DNA of 64,000 bases from Sweltsa coloradensis (GCA_024449915.1 JAMZAV010001055.1:682001-746000); one strand, 5' to 3'; numbered from the stretch's first letter, positions 1 to 11,620 are shown. The notes: a model not told the origin generated them from the sequence alone. Program-made: numbers and translations.

Positions 1-47
1 CTATAGTTCAAGTCATTGGAAGTGAGAATTTAATTTTACTTGCATAT

Positions 48-138
48 ATTCTTTTTTCTTTTTTCTTTTTTCTTTTTCCCTTTTCCTTTTCTCTTTTTTC
101 TTTCATCTTTCTTCTTTCTTCTTTCTTCTTTCTTCTTT
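48..138. repeat. Pyrimidine microsatellite (TTTTTC/TTTC/TTC)
   Basis: A run of almost only T and C, made of shifting TTTTTTC, CTTTT and TTCTTTC units. It lies in the intron upstream of the first visible exon of the + strand gene. It is too far from the acceptor at 292-293 to be its polypyrimidine tract, which is a separate CT run at 266-291. Confidence 0.8.
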
Positions 139-293
139 GTCGAATGACATTTATATATATGAAACATAATAGTAATGTGTATGTATAAATAATAAAATAT
201 ATATTCTTTGAAAAATTACTATCATGTCGTCGTTATAAATACTTTCATGGTGTTGCAGATAATATTTTCTCTCTCTCTCTCACACTTCTTTAG

Positions 294-452
294 GATAAGT
301 TTAGGTTGATCTTGAAGGCAGTCCGTTATTGCAAGGTGCCCGCTCCTCTCCCTTTTGAATTCAAGGTGACGAAGATTAGCTATAGTAATAGAGGGAGATT
401 CTTCCATGTCGATGTTGATATTGCGATCCATAAACATCTCAACTTTACCCAG
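294..452 (+). CDS. Copy 1, first visible coding exon (53 codons)
   Basis: Acceptor CTTCTTTAG after a long CT tract ends at 293; donor CAG|GTAATG starts at 453. Both ends are phase 0. It reads DKFRLILKAVRYCK to HKHLNFTQ. The same exon with the same CT-rich acceptor occurs on the minus strand at 20086-20241, one codon shorter. The opposite strand also has an open frame, but only this strand carries splice sites and matches its paralogue. Confidence 0.82.
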
Positions 453-3400
453 GTAATGTTTTCCACAGCAGCGTCATTAAGTTTGAACTAGGAAAACGTC
501 AAATGTCGGTAAGAGGAAAGATTACCGCCAATATTAAAATCGAGCGGAATGATCTTATATTTTAGTAATATCTAACAAAACGCTGTGCATAATAATAAAA
601 GTGGCTTATAAGGCTAAAAGTAAGTCAGTAAGTCATGTATGAGATTTTTTATCAAATTATTTATTATAAGTGCTGTGTATTTAAATTGTATGTATGATAT
701 TGGAAATAAAGTTCCGGAACGTAGTTCTTACTAAACTACATAGTACATATAAGCCACATTTTCGAATTTCCGTTTCGTGATAGGTTTGCGTTATAGTAAT
801 GGAACTCAGGACCTGTAGTATGGGGGGGGGGAGGGACTTTTCGTGTATAATAACTACAATATTGGATATGAATTACAATTCATTTGGCATACATTTTTAC
901 GTTGGCAAGTGAATGCGGTGGTTGAGGAACAACCCTTGTTTCACTTAATAGCACAAAACACATCTCTCAATTAGGTCTTACATTGTTGAAAAATTAAATA
1001 AAATCGTTAATATTTTTTTTAAATTTAATAATAAAAAAGTTAAGACAGTGAATATTAAACTATATATGCATTGTGGCAGAGAGATGTTTTTGCCAATTTA
1101 GTACATTATACTGTCCTGATGTACTGAATGAGTTAGTTCTGCCATCTGGTCCAAGGTCTCAGGACTATTCTGATAAAGTTAATACGGTTGACAACCCTAT
1201 TTCAAAATATATTTCTAAATTCGGGTAATTCGATGGTTGATATTGGATGAAGTCTTCTGACAATACTATTGGCAGTAGTCCTATAATAGTCCTGGTAGGG
1301 TTTGGTGGCAGTCATTTGGTCACTATGATGAAGAAGCAATTTTTGATATATTGAACTGATATTTTCTTATGTTTTACTCCAGTTTCGTTTGACATGTAGA
1401 ATTATAATTTTAAAGAGAAATACTAAGTTCGTAAATTATTGATTCATATAGAAAGTTACCCAACACTGCTTTTGGAAGGATCGAATTTTCGAAACAATTC
1501 AATGCATGTTTAAATATTTTAAATTTTAATATTATTTCTTTGCTTGCAATCAAAAGTAAAAATTAAGAAAGATTTTAGTTTATAATATTCAAATATTCAA
1601 CTAAAACCCAGAAAATTCGATTGAAATAAAGCTTAAGAAAGAGTTAATAAATGTTGGATTTTCAGGGTACGTGTTTCTTTCATTGTACTTGAAGAATGGG
1701 AGTGATCTGTTATTTATTTTCGTTGTTCAGAAAAATGCCATTAACACCTGTAGTCCGTGGAACAAGTTGCTAAAACTATAGGAACATTATTTTCAAATCC
1801 GGAAACCAGCACCAAAATTTAGAAGCAGGTAAAAGACATATTTTCGATTGTTATTTTCACGGGGGACACGCATGGTAGCAAATAAGTCACCTGTCATGGC
1901 GTCCACAAGATGGCCGCCAAAATTGTTCTTAAGGCTATTGTACCGCCTCTGGCCGATAATTTGAAAGTCAAAGAAACATGTCTGAAAAGTTTGCTGAATG
2001 AAAGAAGGCCTTTAAAATAACAGAAAAAAAATTGTGAATTTTTTGGGCGGGATATAACCTCACTTTTGGAAATTATATTTAGATTTTTGGACAAAAGTGT
2101 GATGTACAAGACTAGTTCAAAATTAAATTCTGAGAATCGGTTTTCTGGACATAGTTTCTAAACACCTTTAGCTACAACTTGACTATAGGCCTAGCTAAAA
2201 TAGTTTTCTGAAAATAACAGTTGGTGTACGAATTTTTTGTCAAACGGTACAAATTCGAGTTTTGTACCGTTTGACAAAAAAAAACGTACACCAACTGTTA
2301 TTTTCAGAAAACTATTTTAGCTATAGTCAAGTTGTAGCTAAAGGTGTTTAGAAACTGTGTCCAGAAAACCGATTCTCTAAATTTAATTTTGAACTAGTCT
2401 TGTTTATCACACTTTTATCCAAAAATCTAAATATAATTTCCAAAAGCGAGGTTATGTCCCGCCCAAAAAATTCACATTTTTTTTTCTGACATTTTAAAGG
2501 CCTTTTTTCATTCAGCAAACTTTTCAGGCAAGTTTCTTCGACTTTCAAATTATCGGCCAGAGGCGGTACAATAGCCTTAAAATTGCTATAACTCAAGAAG
2601 TAATCATCAGATTTGGATAAACCAGGTATTGTTTTATTTAGTTTTTAATGTTCTACAAAAAATGTCATTAGAAATTTTACCGTGAATACAATAGTTTTAA
2701 TTATATTTATATATTATTACAATGTATTGCAATTATAGCACTTTTTGGTATATATATAATTATTTAGGCCTATACGTAGAATTCGCTAGATTGTCATAAA
2801 ATTTTCAGACTATACTAAAATAACGCCAATAAATCCAAAATTTTAAGTCCCGAAACGAAATTCTTGTAACTTTTTGATTAATTAATTAATGAAATTAAGC
2901 ATTAATTAAATCCCAATTAAAAGTATCTTATTCACGTACCAAAGTCACGTAGTGTATCACACAAGAACAAGATGACCAAAATGAACTTAAAAAATATTGG
3001 TTCCAAAAATTAATTCCAATCACTTTCCTATTAATTTAATTAATTTAATTAATTAAAAATAATGACAATAATCTCAATAATTTTTTTAAAATTAACACAA
3101 TGTGGTGACCTTGGTATCATTTTAAAGCTAGTTTAAAGACGAATAAATGTAATGAAAAAATTGATTAATTAATTAATTAATCATTGAATTAATTAAATTT
3201 TAGTTAAATTATCTCACTTTTGACATATGTCTTGTTATTTCAAAAGAAACTTTAGTAGAACAGGTAAATGATATTTATAAATTAATTGAACTTAACACTG
3301 TTCTTAGGTGAGAAAATAAGTTTTTAATTATGTTGCAATATTTCGAAAAGTTTCACTTTTTTCATTTCATCAATTAATTTTTCATCCACATAGCTGTGGT

Positions 3401-6400
3401 TATTGTTTGTTCAGATGTTTGTATTTTTGTAAATGTCTGCCTGTAGAAGAAAAGTGAAACTTTTCGAAATATTGCAACATAATTACAAACATATTTCTCA
3501 CCTAAGAACAGTGTTAATTCAATTAATTTATACATATGTCTTGTTATGTTTACCTAAAACTCGATCGATCGTCATAAAATTATACCATTTTACTAACATA
3601 ATGCCAGTGAATCCAAAATGTCATGTCACGAAACAAATTCCTATAACTTACCGATTAATTAAGTAATTAATTGAAGAAATTCTTTTATCTCAATAATTGT
3701 TGTTTATTACCACGTAGCACATACAAAATGCCAGCCAGCATAAGTATCAATTATAAACAATGCGAGTATAATTTAAAAAATAAATAGTCCCGAAATGAAG
3801 TTCAAGCTTCTTTCCCGTTATTGAAATAATGCATTAGTGTAATTAATTGATTTAATCACCATTTGTTGTGTAAAATTAACTCGGCCAAACTAGGAACCAT
3901 TTGCAAGCTTATTTTACGGGAAAATAAATTTGTGGTCGATTCAATTAACGGGAAAGTAGTAGCATGAACTTAATTTTGGGATTATTTATTTTCAAAATTA
4001 TACTTGCATTGTTTATATTTGATACTCCTGTTGGCATTTTGTATGTGCTACGTGGTTGTAAACAACAATTATTGAGATTAAAGAATTTCTTCAATTATTT
4101 ACTTAATTAATCGGTAAGTTATAAGAATTTTGTTTCGTGGCATGGCATTTTGGATTCATTGGCATTATGTTAGTAAAGTGGTAAAATTTTATGACGATCG
4201 ATCGAGTTTTAGGTAAACATAACAAGACATATGTCAAAAGTGAGATAATTTAACTAAAATGTAGTTAATTCGGTGATAAATTAATTTAATTAATTATTTT
4301 TTTCATTACATTTATTCGTCTCAAAACTAGCTTTAAAATGATACCAAGGTCGACCACATTGTGTTAATTTTAAAAATTAATTGAGATTATTGTCATAATT
4401 TTTAATTAATTGAATTAATTTAATTAATAGAAAAGTGATTAGAAATAATTTTTGGAATCAATATTTTTTAAGTTTATTGTGGTCATTTTGTTCTTGTGTG
4501 ACACACTACGTGACTTTGGTACGTGAATAAGATACTTTTGATTGGAATTTAATTAATGCTTAATTTCATTAATTAATTAATTAAAAAGTTACAAAAATTT
4601 CGAATCGGGACTTAATTTTGGACTTATTGGCGTTATTTCAGTATAGTCTGAAACTTTTATGACATTCTAGCGAATTCTACGTATAAATAATGATATATAT
4701 ATACCAAAAAGTGCTATTATTGCAATTCATTGTAATAATATATAAATATAATTTAAACTATTGTATTAACGGTAAAATGTCTAAGGACAATTTTTGAAGA
4801 GCATTAAAAACCGAACAAAATAATACCTGGTGTATCCAAATCTGATGATTACTTCTTGAGTTATAGCAATTTTAAGGATAATTTTGGCGGCCATCTTGTG
4901 GACGCCATGACAGGGGACTTTATTTGCTACCATGCGTGTCCCACGTAAAAATAACATTCTAAAATACGTCTTTAACCTGCTTCTAAATCTTGGTGCTGGT
5001 CTCCGGATTTGAAATGATTTTACGCTTGTTCCATGGACTACTGGGAAGTAGTTTGCCCAGCAGTTTTGCAGATAAACCACAATGTTATTTAGATCTTAGT
5101 GTTAATTTGCCCGAATCTAAACATTAATGATTCAGCTTTGTTCTCTACATTCAATCATTTTTTTTTACTGTAGCTAGTAAGAGAGTGAAGAAATAAGAAT
5201 ATGCATTATATTGTAGATTATATTTTTTAACAACGTAAGTTGGAAATTATAATATTATCTTCGTTTGTAAATAGCTTTAAAGTGAGGGCAGTAAAGGAAA
5301 AAAAAACACACGAACATTGCAAATCCGGCTACCAGCACGAAATTTGGCATAGGGGCTGCAGAACACCGACACAGTGTTAAAAGTACGAGACAATCCCTTC
5401 GAATCAGCTGGCTCAAAACTACTCTCAACAACACAATTAACAGAATGTTGATAAAGAAGTTTCTCCTTTGGGCAAGTCTCACAACTCCCTATCTCGCGCT
5501 GTAACAAACCGCAAGTCGTTTTTGAGGGGTTTGGTTACTACCATTCCCACTGACTTTGAGGTAAACGATTGAACTTATTCAATAATTTAACCACGTTACT
5601 TTCTACTAAAAGTGAACAGCACTTGGAGACTAAACACGTGAAACCACAAAATATTAAATACGGTTAAATATTTTGGCATAAACCAAACTCTTTTAATGTG
5701 GATATTGCTGACGTAGAAGTCCAAGGCAGACAATATGTAGTGTTAAAATTTTCGATGTGAGTGCCAAGGGCCTATGTACCTTTGAAAACTGTATTGTGGC
5801 CTAGAGCCCAGGGCAACACTTACTTCCGTATGGCTTTCAAGGCCTATCTCAATTTATTTTTTCGTACGAAAATATCAGTGACTCCTGCGCGACACTATTA
5901 ACTACAATAACAAATCAATCGTTGTTCGTGGCTAGGACCTAGCAGCCTTGCTTATGAGATTGAAATTAAGTTTTAATTTTATGTCTTGTCTGGCATCTGT
6001 TTACGAGCCGCGGAACACCCCGACGGGGAAACTTCTTTATCCACGCCGTTATAACTAAGTAATGATATTTTGTTTTATTATCTCTTCTTCAGGCAGGGGC
6101 AAACTTCTATAGAAGTGGCGGCATTAATCGTGTGCAGTTTTTTGGGTTTAAGTACCCACAACTTTGTGAAACTATCATGAAGGGTCACCCCTTCATCGAC
6201 CCTTTCTTTGCCGAAGGAGGACTACCACACGCATGCGATTTTGAACCTGTAAGTAACTTTCACTTGAAGCGGCTTAAACTACCAATAGGAATACAAAAAG
6301 TATAACAATTGTGGCACACATAACTCTATGGACCAAAAGCTGGTTTTATGAAATGGCGTTGCTCGAGATGCGATTCATCGTGATTGTTTTGGACCAATCA

Positions 6401-7518
6401 GGCATCAAAAAATGCTAGGAAACGTATTAGTCGTTGAAAGACGCGCCATCGAGCCATATTTCGTGCTGCAATGGACTTGATTGATGTTTAAAGATGAAAC
6501 GGCCTTGCATCACATACGCTTGCGCCATCTGGACTGGCGCTTCAGGCTAGGTCCAGTATGAACTCCCTCCAACCATTACAAAATCGTGCCTTAAGAACCG
6601 TTACACATTCTCCCAAATCAACACCAATACACTGGCTTCACCAGGATATCGGATTCCCCATGCTCCAAGAGCATATTACTTCCATCTCCCGTAAATTCTA
6701 CCGAACCCTTAGAACACACTACCATCCTGAGGTTCGCTCCCAGTGTCGTTTTTATCCGACCAGCCGCGACCGTCATCCAAGACCAATCGCCAGCATTGGA
6801 ACCAGTGCATCATTCCCTCCAAATGCGAAGAAACGTACAATCAACCGCACCTATGCTGACTCCAAATCTCCCCCACCAAACCCTGCCAAGAAAAGGCGGG
6901 TCTAAGGGACCGGTCAACCCAAACGTAGGCTTGGGCCGAATGGTTCGCCCTGGAAACGACCGGTTCCCGACGGTCCTGGTAGGTAACGTCCCAATACTAC
7001 CCTTCATCCCTTCCAATCTTCTCTCGTTTTCTTGATCATCCCATGCTAAGCACACTCGCGAGTGAGCGATTTCTCGGCAAAGGAACAGCCACCATTCCCT
7101 TCCCTTTCCCCCTCCTTCCCCTCCCCGCCCCGCCCCGCCCCTCCTCACACACCGCAACTCTATCTCAATCAAGAATCGTGTCCAGCTTTTTAATCGGTGT
7201 TTACCACAATTACATATCCCGGTCTCTAGTTGGTCATGCTTCTTTCGTCGAAAAAGGCACATACAGGGTTGGCTTGGTCTGCTCTAAATTTAATGTCCGC
7301 CACGAATTGAAGTATTTATTTTTTTATATAATATTATGTGTCTGACTGTGTTGCAGCAAAACAAGTCTGTTCGCTACAACTACGACCTGCATGGGGACAT
7401 GCCTGGTGGAAATCTATTTAGAGGACAGTTCATCGCAGAGTTTAAAGTATTTGACGGCGATGAGCTGATTCACTGCATGGATCTGTATTTTGATGCCATT
7501 AAGGATACGTTGAACTAG
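294..7518 (+). CDS. DUF1091/MD-2-like secreted protein gene, copy 1 (5' end outside window)
   Basis: Three exons (294-452, 6093-6248, 7357-7518), all phase 0, join without a stop into 158 codons ending in TAG. The mature protein shows a C-R-Y-C-K start, a FFHVDVDIAIHKH strand, a GGINRVQFFGFKYPQLC block, an HACDF cysteine, the motif YDLHGDMPGG and a final HCMDLYFD strand. The order (short beta strands, spaced cysteines, a late D-x-P-x-G turn followed by amphipathic strands) is what I associate with the insect DUF1091 / MD-2-related lipid-recognition group, in which the CheA/CheB proteins are placed; this family name is inference. The signal-peptide exon should lie left of the window, because the inverted paralogue has it about 1.1 kb upstream of the equivalent exon. 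Introns are 5640 and 1108 bp and hold transposons. No clear AATAAA follows; ATTAAA at 7995-8000 is the only candidate. Confidence 0.8.
453..1747. other. Intron of copy 1, alignable with the paralogue's intron
   Basis: No gene. Blocks near 695-785, 895-965, 1145-1240 and 1555-1625 match, in the same order but on the opposite strand, intron sequence of copy 2 near 19290-19200, 18990-18900, 18815-18715 and 18390-18315. So the duplication included introns. A G run interrupts 823-833. Confidence 0.65.
1933..2576. mobile_element. Near-perfect palindrome inserted at TTAA
   Basis: This is a 644-bp element whose two halves (about 316 nt each) are inverted copies around position 2254. The ends are GGCTATTGTACCGCC and its complement. 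It is flanked by TTAA on both sides (1929-1932 and 2577-2580). The opposite arm of the host foldback has the uninterrupted site with a single TTAA at 4872-4875. That empty site shows a TTAA target duplication, typical of piggyBac-type transposition. It has no coding capacity, so any mobilisation needed a transposase from elsewhere. Confidence 0.85.
3223..3547. repeat. Small foldback nested in element A, flanked by 16-bp direct repeats
   Basis: ACATATGTCTTGTTAT occurs at 3223-3238 and 3532-3547. Between them lies an inverted repeat (about 3275-3405 with 3420-3531) containing TTTCGAAATATTGCAACATA. The right arm of the host element has only one copy of the 16-mer, at about 4219-4234, with no insertion. 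A 16-bp direct repeat is long for DNA-transposon target duplication, so the mechanism is unclear. Confidence 0.7.
5044..6092. other. Rest of intron, no gene seen
   Basis: Intron sequence between foldback element A and the exon at 6093. Two overlapping minus-strand open frames near 5255-5507 have no recognisable domain and no paralogous support, and I treat them as chance. Confidence 0.5.
6093..6248 (+). CDS. Copy 1, middle coding exon (52 codons)
   Basis: Acceptor TCTTCTTCAG ends at 6092; donor CCT|GTAAGT starts at 6249. Both junctions are phase 0. It encodes the GGINRVQFFGFKYPQLCETI block and ends PHACDFEP. The paralogous exon at 17065-17220 on the minus strand has exactly the same length (156 nt), but has a stop where this exon has the Cys codon TGC. 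Confidence 0.85.
6350..7100 (+). mobile_element. 5'-truncated Jockey-like LINE, C-terminal fragment
   Basis: The open frame 6558-6905 begins LQPLQNRALRTVTHSPKSTP and continues with HWLHQDIGFPMLQEHI, the typical C-terminal end of the reverse-transcriptase ORF of Jockey-clade elements, then ends in a basic AKKRRV tail. Nothing of the catalytic RT is present, so this is a dead 3' fragment in intron 2. The region is GC-richer than its surroundings. The exact ends are uncertain; 7080-7140 is a C-rich low-complexity stretch. Confidence 0.7.
7180..7312 (+). repeat. Repeat block shared by four places in the window
   Basis: A block beginning CCGGTCTCTAGTTGGTCAT, with GGTTGGCTTGGTCTG inside. Relatives lie at about 9403-9515 and 22705-22825 (+), and at about 14435-14610 (-). 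In both DUF1091-like copies it sits directly upstream of the last exon, so those two are probably paralogous intron sequence rather than independent insertions. Confidence 0.65.
7357..7518 (+). CDS. Copy 1, last coding exon (53 codons plus stop)
   Basis: Acceptor TGTGTTGCAG ends at 7356, phase 0. It reads QNKSVRYNYDLHGDMPGG and ends in a TAG. The paralogue at 14209-14373 (-) is one codon longer (SLLLRG against NLFRG) and shares the acceptor TTGTTGCAG and the start CAAAAC. Confidence 0.88.
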   Translation, partial: QNKSVRYNYDLHGDMPGGNLFRGQFIAEFKVFDGDELIHCMDLYFDAIKDTLN

Positions 7519-8115
7519 CTTGCATTCTGATAAGTTTGTTCTAGTCCTAGGCCAACGTGCATTTGTGTGGTGCATTGCTAAGTGTTGTAACAACCAAATG
7601 ACATGTATTGTATGAAAGTATGACAATGCAGATTCCTCTTACATAACTCGTTTTGAACGTATAGATCTTGCTATTTAAGCGATATTCAATTGTGTGTTGT
7701 TAAATTTTAATGATAATTAACTCACGTGTGTTGTTTTATGGTAACATGGATTCAATGCTTTATTTGCTTCATAATGATAAGAAGTCAGAACGCTTTTATT
7801 TTTCTGCTTTTAAGAGTTTTATGCAATTATATATTTAATATTTTGAGCTTCTAAATAATGATTATTTTATCTTCTCTTCGTATTAGTAAATTTGAGTTTG
7901 TATTTTAAATAGCTACAAGGACACATCACTAAAACTTGATTTTGTTGTGTAATATAAATGTATAATGATAATGTCCTTAATGAAATTGAAAACAATTAAA
8001 TATAACAATAATTCATCTATTATTATTGTTGTTGTTATCAATTCTCGTATTCATTTCTATGTGACGTTCTTTTAGTTTTTTATCCGATTGCAACTGTTGA
8101 CTAGTTTAATACTAG
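7519..8115 (+). other. Probable 3' UTR and flank of copy 1
   Basis: AT-rich sequence after the stop codon, with no gene. The only polyadenylation-like hexamer I see is ATTAAA at 7995-8000. The true transcript end cannot be told. Confidence 0.35.
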
Positions 8116-9601
8116 AGTCGCACCTCATTTTAACACTCATTTCAGCATTCATGTAATAACATTGTAAAGATGAGGGCATCCTGCAATGTCGTGGTGGATA
8201 TTCAAGCAGAACAGATGCATCAGTTCTTTTCATCCCACTGTCCAAGGTTGATCGTTTGAATAGTTTACTATCTCGTTCTCCATTTCCTGGTTTAATAATT
8301 GTCTCTACTAGTGACAATACAGATAGCTGCGGTCATAACAGTTACCTGATATAATATGTAACTCAAATTGTGTTTATTTAGCTACTTCTAACATTTTTAC
8401 ATATTTTTTTAATGTTTGTATTTTGAATGTTACAGGGCAGATTATATCCCTGATTGTGAATGTGATGCGTTCAGGACACTATGGTATTAATTTTATTGGC
8501 TTGGAACGCTTGATCGCATGCTTAGTGTTGAATTCAGGCGTGCTCGAGTAAGGGCTTTGCTCCCCCTTCAATAATGTCACGATAAGAAATTAAATTGGGT
8601 ATTATTGGGTATTTGTCAAACGTCAATAATAAATTACAAACATTCTACTGCAGCATCATTGGGATAATATGTATTTCATGTTTCATCGCATCCTTGTACA
8701 ATTATTCACGTACAGAGCACCTATTCACTACGATGCAGTATGTCATGATTACACCACTCTTTCATGGGGCAGATTGCATTCATGCAGCAATGTAAAGATG
8801 CGGACATCCTTGCAATGTCGAGGTGGATATTCAAGCAGAACAGATCATCAGTTCTTTTCATCCCACTGTCCAAGGTTGATCATTTGAATAGTTTACCATC
8901 GCGTTCTCCACTTCCTGGTTTAATAATTGTCTCCACTAGGGACAATACATATATCTGTCTCAACAGTCACCTGGTATTCATATTATATAACTCAAATTGT
9001 GTTTATTTAGCCACGTCTAATATTTTTGCATGCTTTTTTTATTTTTATTTGGATCTTTTTTCAATGTTTGTGTTTTGAATTTCACACAATACACATCTCT
9101 GCTTGTGAGTGTGGTGCGTTCGGGACACTATGGCGTTCATTTTATTGGCTCGGAAAGCTTGTTTGCATGTTGTCGCTGTCGCATAGCTCATTTATAACCA
9201 AGAATTAATTCTGTATCAAACGCGTCTTGGAAGTCAAAACAGGCAGAAATTTCCGATTTTTACTTTTCCATTAATTTAAGGCTTAGGAGTTTGTAAACGG
9301 TGACTTTGGACCTGTCTTAGCAACGAATCACGTTATAAATTTTATTTAAATATACCTCAATACCTATACTTAAATATAATTAAATATTACATTTTAATAT
9401 TCTGGTCTCTAGTTGGGCATTGTTCGCTCGTTTATGATGTCGTCTCCTACAGGGTTGTCTTGGTCGGCTTGAAATGTAAAGTCCCCCCCCCAAAAATCAA
9501 TTCTATGACTGAGTGGGTAAGACTTTAAATCATATTTTTTTCTTATCTATAACGTATGTTTTGAAGATCGGGTTTCTAGAACAGATTGATCACGACGATT
9601 T

Positions 9602-9798
<197 letters not shown>

Positions 9799-10044
9799 TT
9801 TTTTATATCAAGAGGCGTCATTTTAAAGAATTGTGGTTTTCAGTGAATGATACTGTCGTGTTCAAAAGAAAATTGAGAGAAAGTGAATTAACTGCTTTCT
9901 TTTACAAATCTAACCGTGAACATGGAAGTTCACTGGGTTTGATTTGTTTTTGGTTGCTTTACGTCCTTATTATTGCAATATTGCTGTTTGAGACGATGAT
10001 TATTGATTGATGATTGGTTAATGACAAAATATGAAAAAAACAAG

Positions 10045-10135
10045 GCTTATGCAGGGTTTGAATCCAAGTCCTCCTATATAGTGGCATAAGCTTTGGACAT
10101 GCGCCACAATCATATGAGCCACCGCTATCGGCTAA
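10045..10135 (-). repeat. tRNA-like SINE remnant, minus strand
   Basis: Read on the minus strand, it has GGTGGCTCATATGATT (A-box-like) and GGATTCAAACCC (B-box-like), about 45 bases apart. The block-B duplicate holds the same feature near 23170-23260, so the insertion is older than that duplication. It is not a functional tRNA: the stems do not close cleanly. Confidence 0.5.
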
Positions 10136-10353
10136 AATGTTTCTGGGGCATTAACAGTTGACGAAGTTTCGCTATATATTAGTCACTCAACGGTAGTATA
10201 GCACACTCACACATAATATTTATTGCTACCATAGCAGGAATAATAATATGACATGTCGGCTTATTTAAATAAATTTGTTTTAATCCATTTTTATAAATTG
10301 CTAAGAATTGTGGAACTTCAGTTCTTTTTGAAAAATAACATATCAATACTTAA

Positions 10354-10994
10354 AGGGGCTAAAAAACCGAAAAATTATTTTTTACTACGTGATCTATAGC
10401 ACAATTCTACACTTAATGACCGTTTAAAAAATTATATCTTGTAACTGTGATTTAACACGAATTTTTTAATTTTTTTGATTCAGAAATTGGCGAAAATTGG
10501 TGTTTTGGAAAATTTCCTAAATCGGCTTTAACCTGCTTCTTTTTTGGTCCACATAGATACTAGAGCATAGTACCAATCTAAAATGCCCCTTTATAACATC
10601 ATGTCTTGAAACTGTGCCCAAAAATACCCTCAAACACGCAAAAATATGCATTCCAAAATCACACCCCATCTTGGTAATCAGCATATTTTGACCGAACTAC
10701 TTGCCCAAATTACAAAACAAAATATACAGAATTTACAGAAAAGGCTGACGAGCACGTCAATAATGGCCAATATTTTTTTGGATCAAAATCCTCCAAGGTC
10801 ACGGGGCATAAAGATCGTCCCCATGTTATTTCTTATGGGAGATTTTTGCCGATGGGACCTAGCTCGAAAAATGTCATGTTTGACAATTTTTTGGGAGGTC
10901 ATGGTGGCCCCAATAATTTTTCTGTTGATTGATAAATTCATTACTAGTTAGCCTGAATGAAATATATTTTTTGAGCTTAGCGGTTAAATACCCC
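10354..10994. mobile_element. TTAA-inserted non-autonomous element, copy 1
   Basis: Begins AGGGGCTAAAAAAC after TTAA (10350-10353) and ends TTAAATACCCC before TTAA (10995-10998). The duplicated block B has the empty site, ...ATCAATACTTAATGTG with one TTAA at 23445-23448. So the element arrived after the duplication and made a TTAA target duplication, as piggyBac-type transposases do. About 640 bp with no coding capacity. Confidence 0.88.
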
Positions 10995-11239
10995 TTAATG
11001 TGTAAATCTAGAGTGAATAGACTTTTGAAACTGACGACCAAAAGCATTTTTAATATATTTTCTCAATCTATGAGCGGAATTTGGGGGTACCTTGACGTCC
11101 AACATTCGATAAACCATGGGCACGGCATTTCAAAGCGACGTAAATAACAAACAAAATATATTTTTTCTATATCCAAACCATTGTCATAATTTCTACACAT
11201 TGGCAGCCTGTTTTTCAGAATGGATTGTGCTCATTTTGT

Positions 11240-11321
11240 TAGCAGTTCTCAGTTACCTGGTCACGGATGTCTGTTTAAAATTTCAGCTTAATCAATTTGG
11301 GCGTTCGGCCGTATGGGACCG

Positions 11322-11409
<88 letters not shown>

Positions 11410-11620
11410 TACGACACAGTCACGACCAAGGCCCGATCGAGTATCGTTATAATTTCCTCATTGGCTACGCTCACTTGTCCAATTAAATAAAAATCGAAGA
11501 CGTGTTAAATGTTTATGTCTGTCTGTCTGTGTCTGTCCGGTCCCATACGGCCGAACGGCCAAATAGATTGAGCTGAAATTTTAAACAGACAACCGTGACC
11601 AGGTAATTGAGAACTGATAA
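11240..11620. repeat. Foldback repeat with a (GACA)n arm
   Basis: Arms of about 90 bp: 11240-11330 pairs with 11517-11620, sharing TTCTCAGTTACCTGGTCACG and CGGCCGTATGGGACCGGACA. The left arm continues into about 22 GACA units (11322-11409), whereas the right arm has only about four TGTC units. No target duplication was identified. Confidence 0.75.
11322..11409. repeat. (GACA)n microsatellite
   Basis: About 22 uninterrupted ACAG/GACA tetramers. Open frames on both strands across it are simple-repeat artefacts. Confidence 0.92.

Larger units (their letters stand above)
1748..5043. mobile_element. Giant foldback element A (3.3 kb, nested palindromes)
   Basis: The ends are inverted repeats (CTGTAGTCCGTGGAACAAG at the left; its near complement CTTGTTCCATGGACTACTG at 5025-5043). 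The arms then pair almost throughout: 1748-1932 with 4870-5043, and 2577-3875 with about 3880-4870, centre near 3875. The left arm has two insertions absent from the right arm: a palindrome at 1933-2576 and a smaller one at 3239-3547. The interior is rich in TTAATTAA and shares units with the giant palindrome at 28.9-32.2 kb. No protein is encoded. It lies in intron 1 of copy 1 and is absent from the paralogous intron. Confidence 0.8.

Noticed and set aside
222..437. Minus-strand 71-codon frame over the first exon
   Set aside because: The plus strand carries the splice sites and matches the paralogue's reading frame; this is a shadow.
6810..7262. Minus-strand 150-codon frame
   Set aside because: Shadow of the Jockey-like fragment and a C-rich low-complexity stretch; Gly-rich artefact.
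8764..9078. Frames containing KDADILAMSRWIFKQN in several repeat units
   Set aside because: Units differ by single-base indels in the middle (8166, 22420), so no coding constraint; treated as a repeat.
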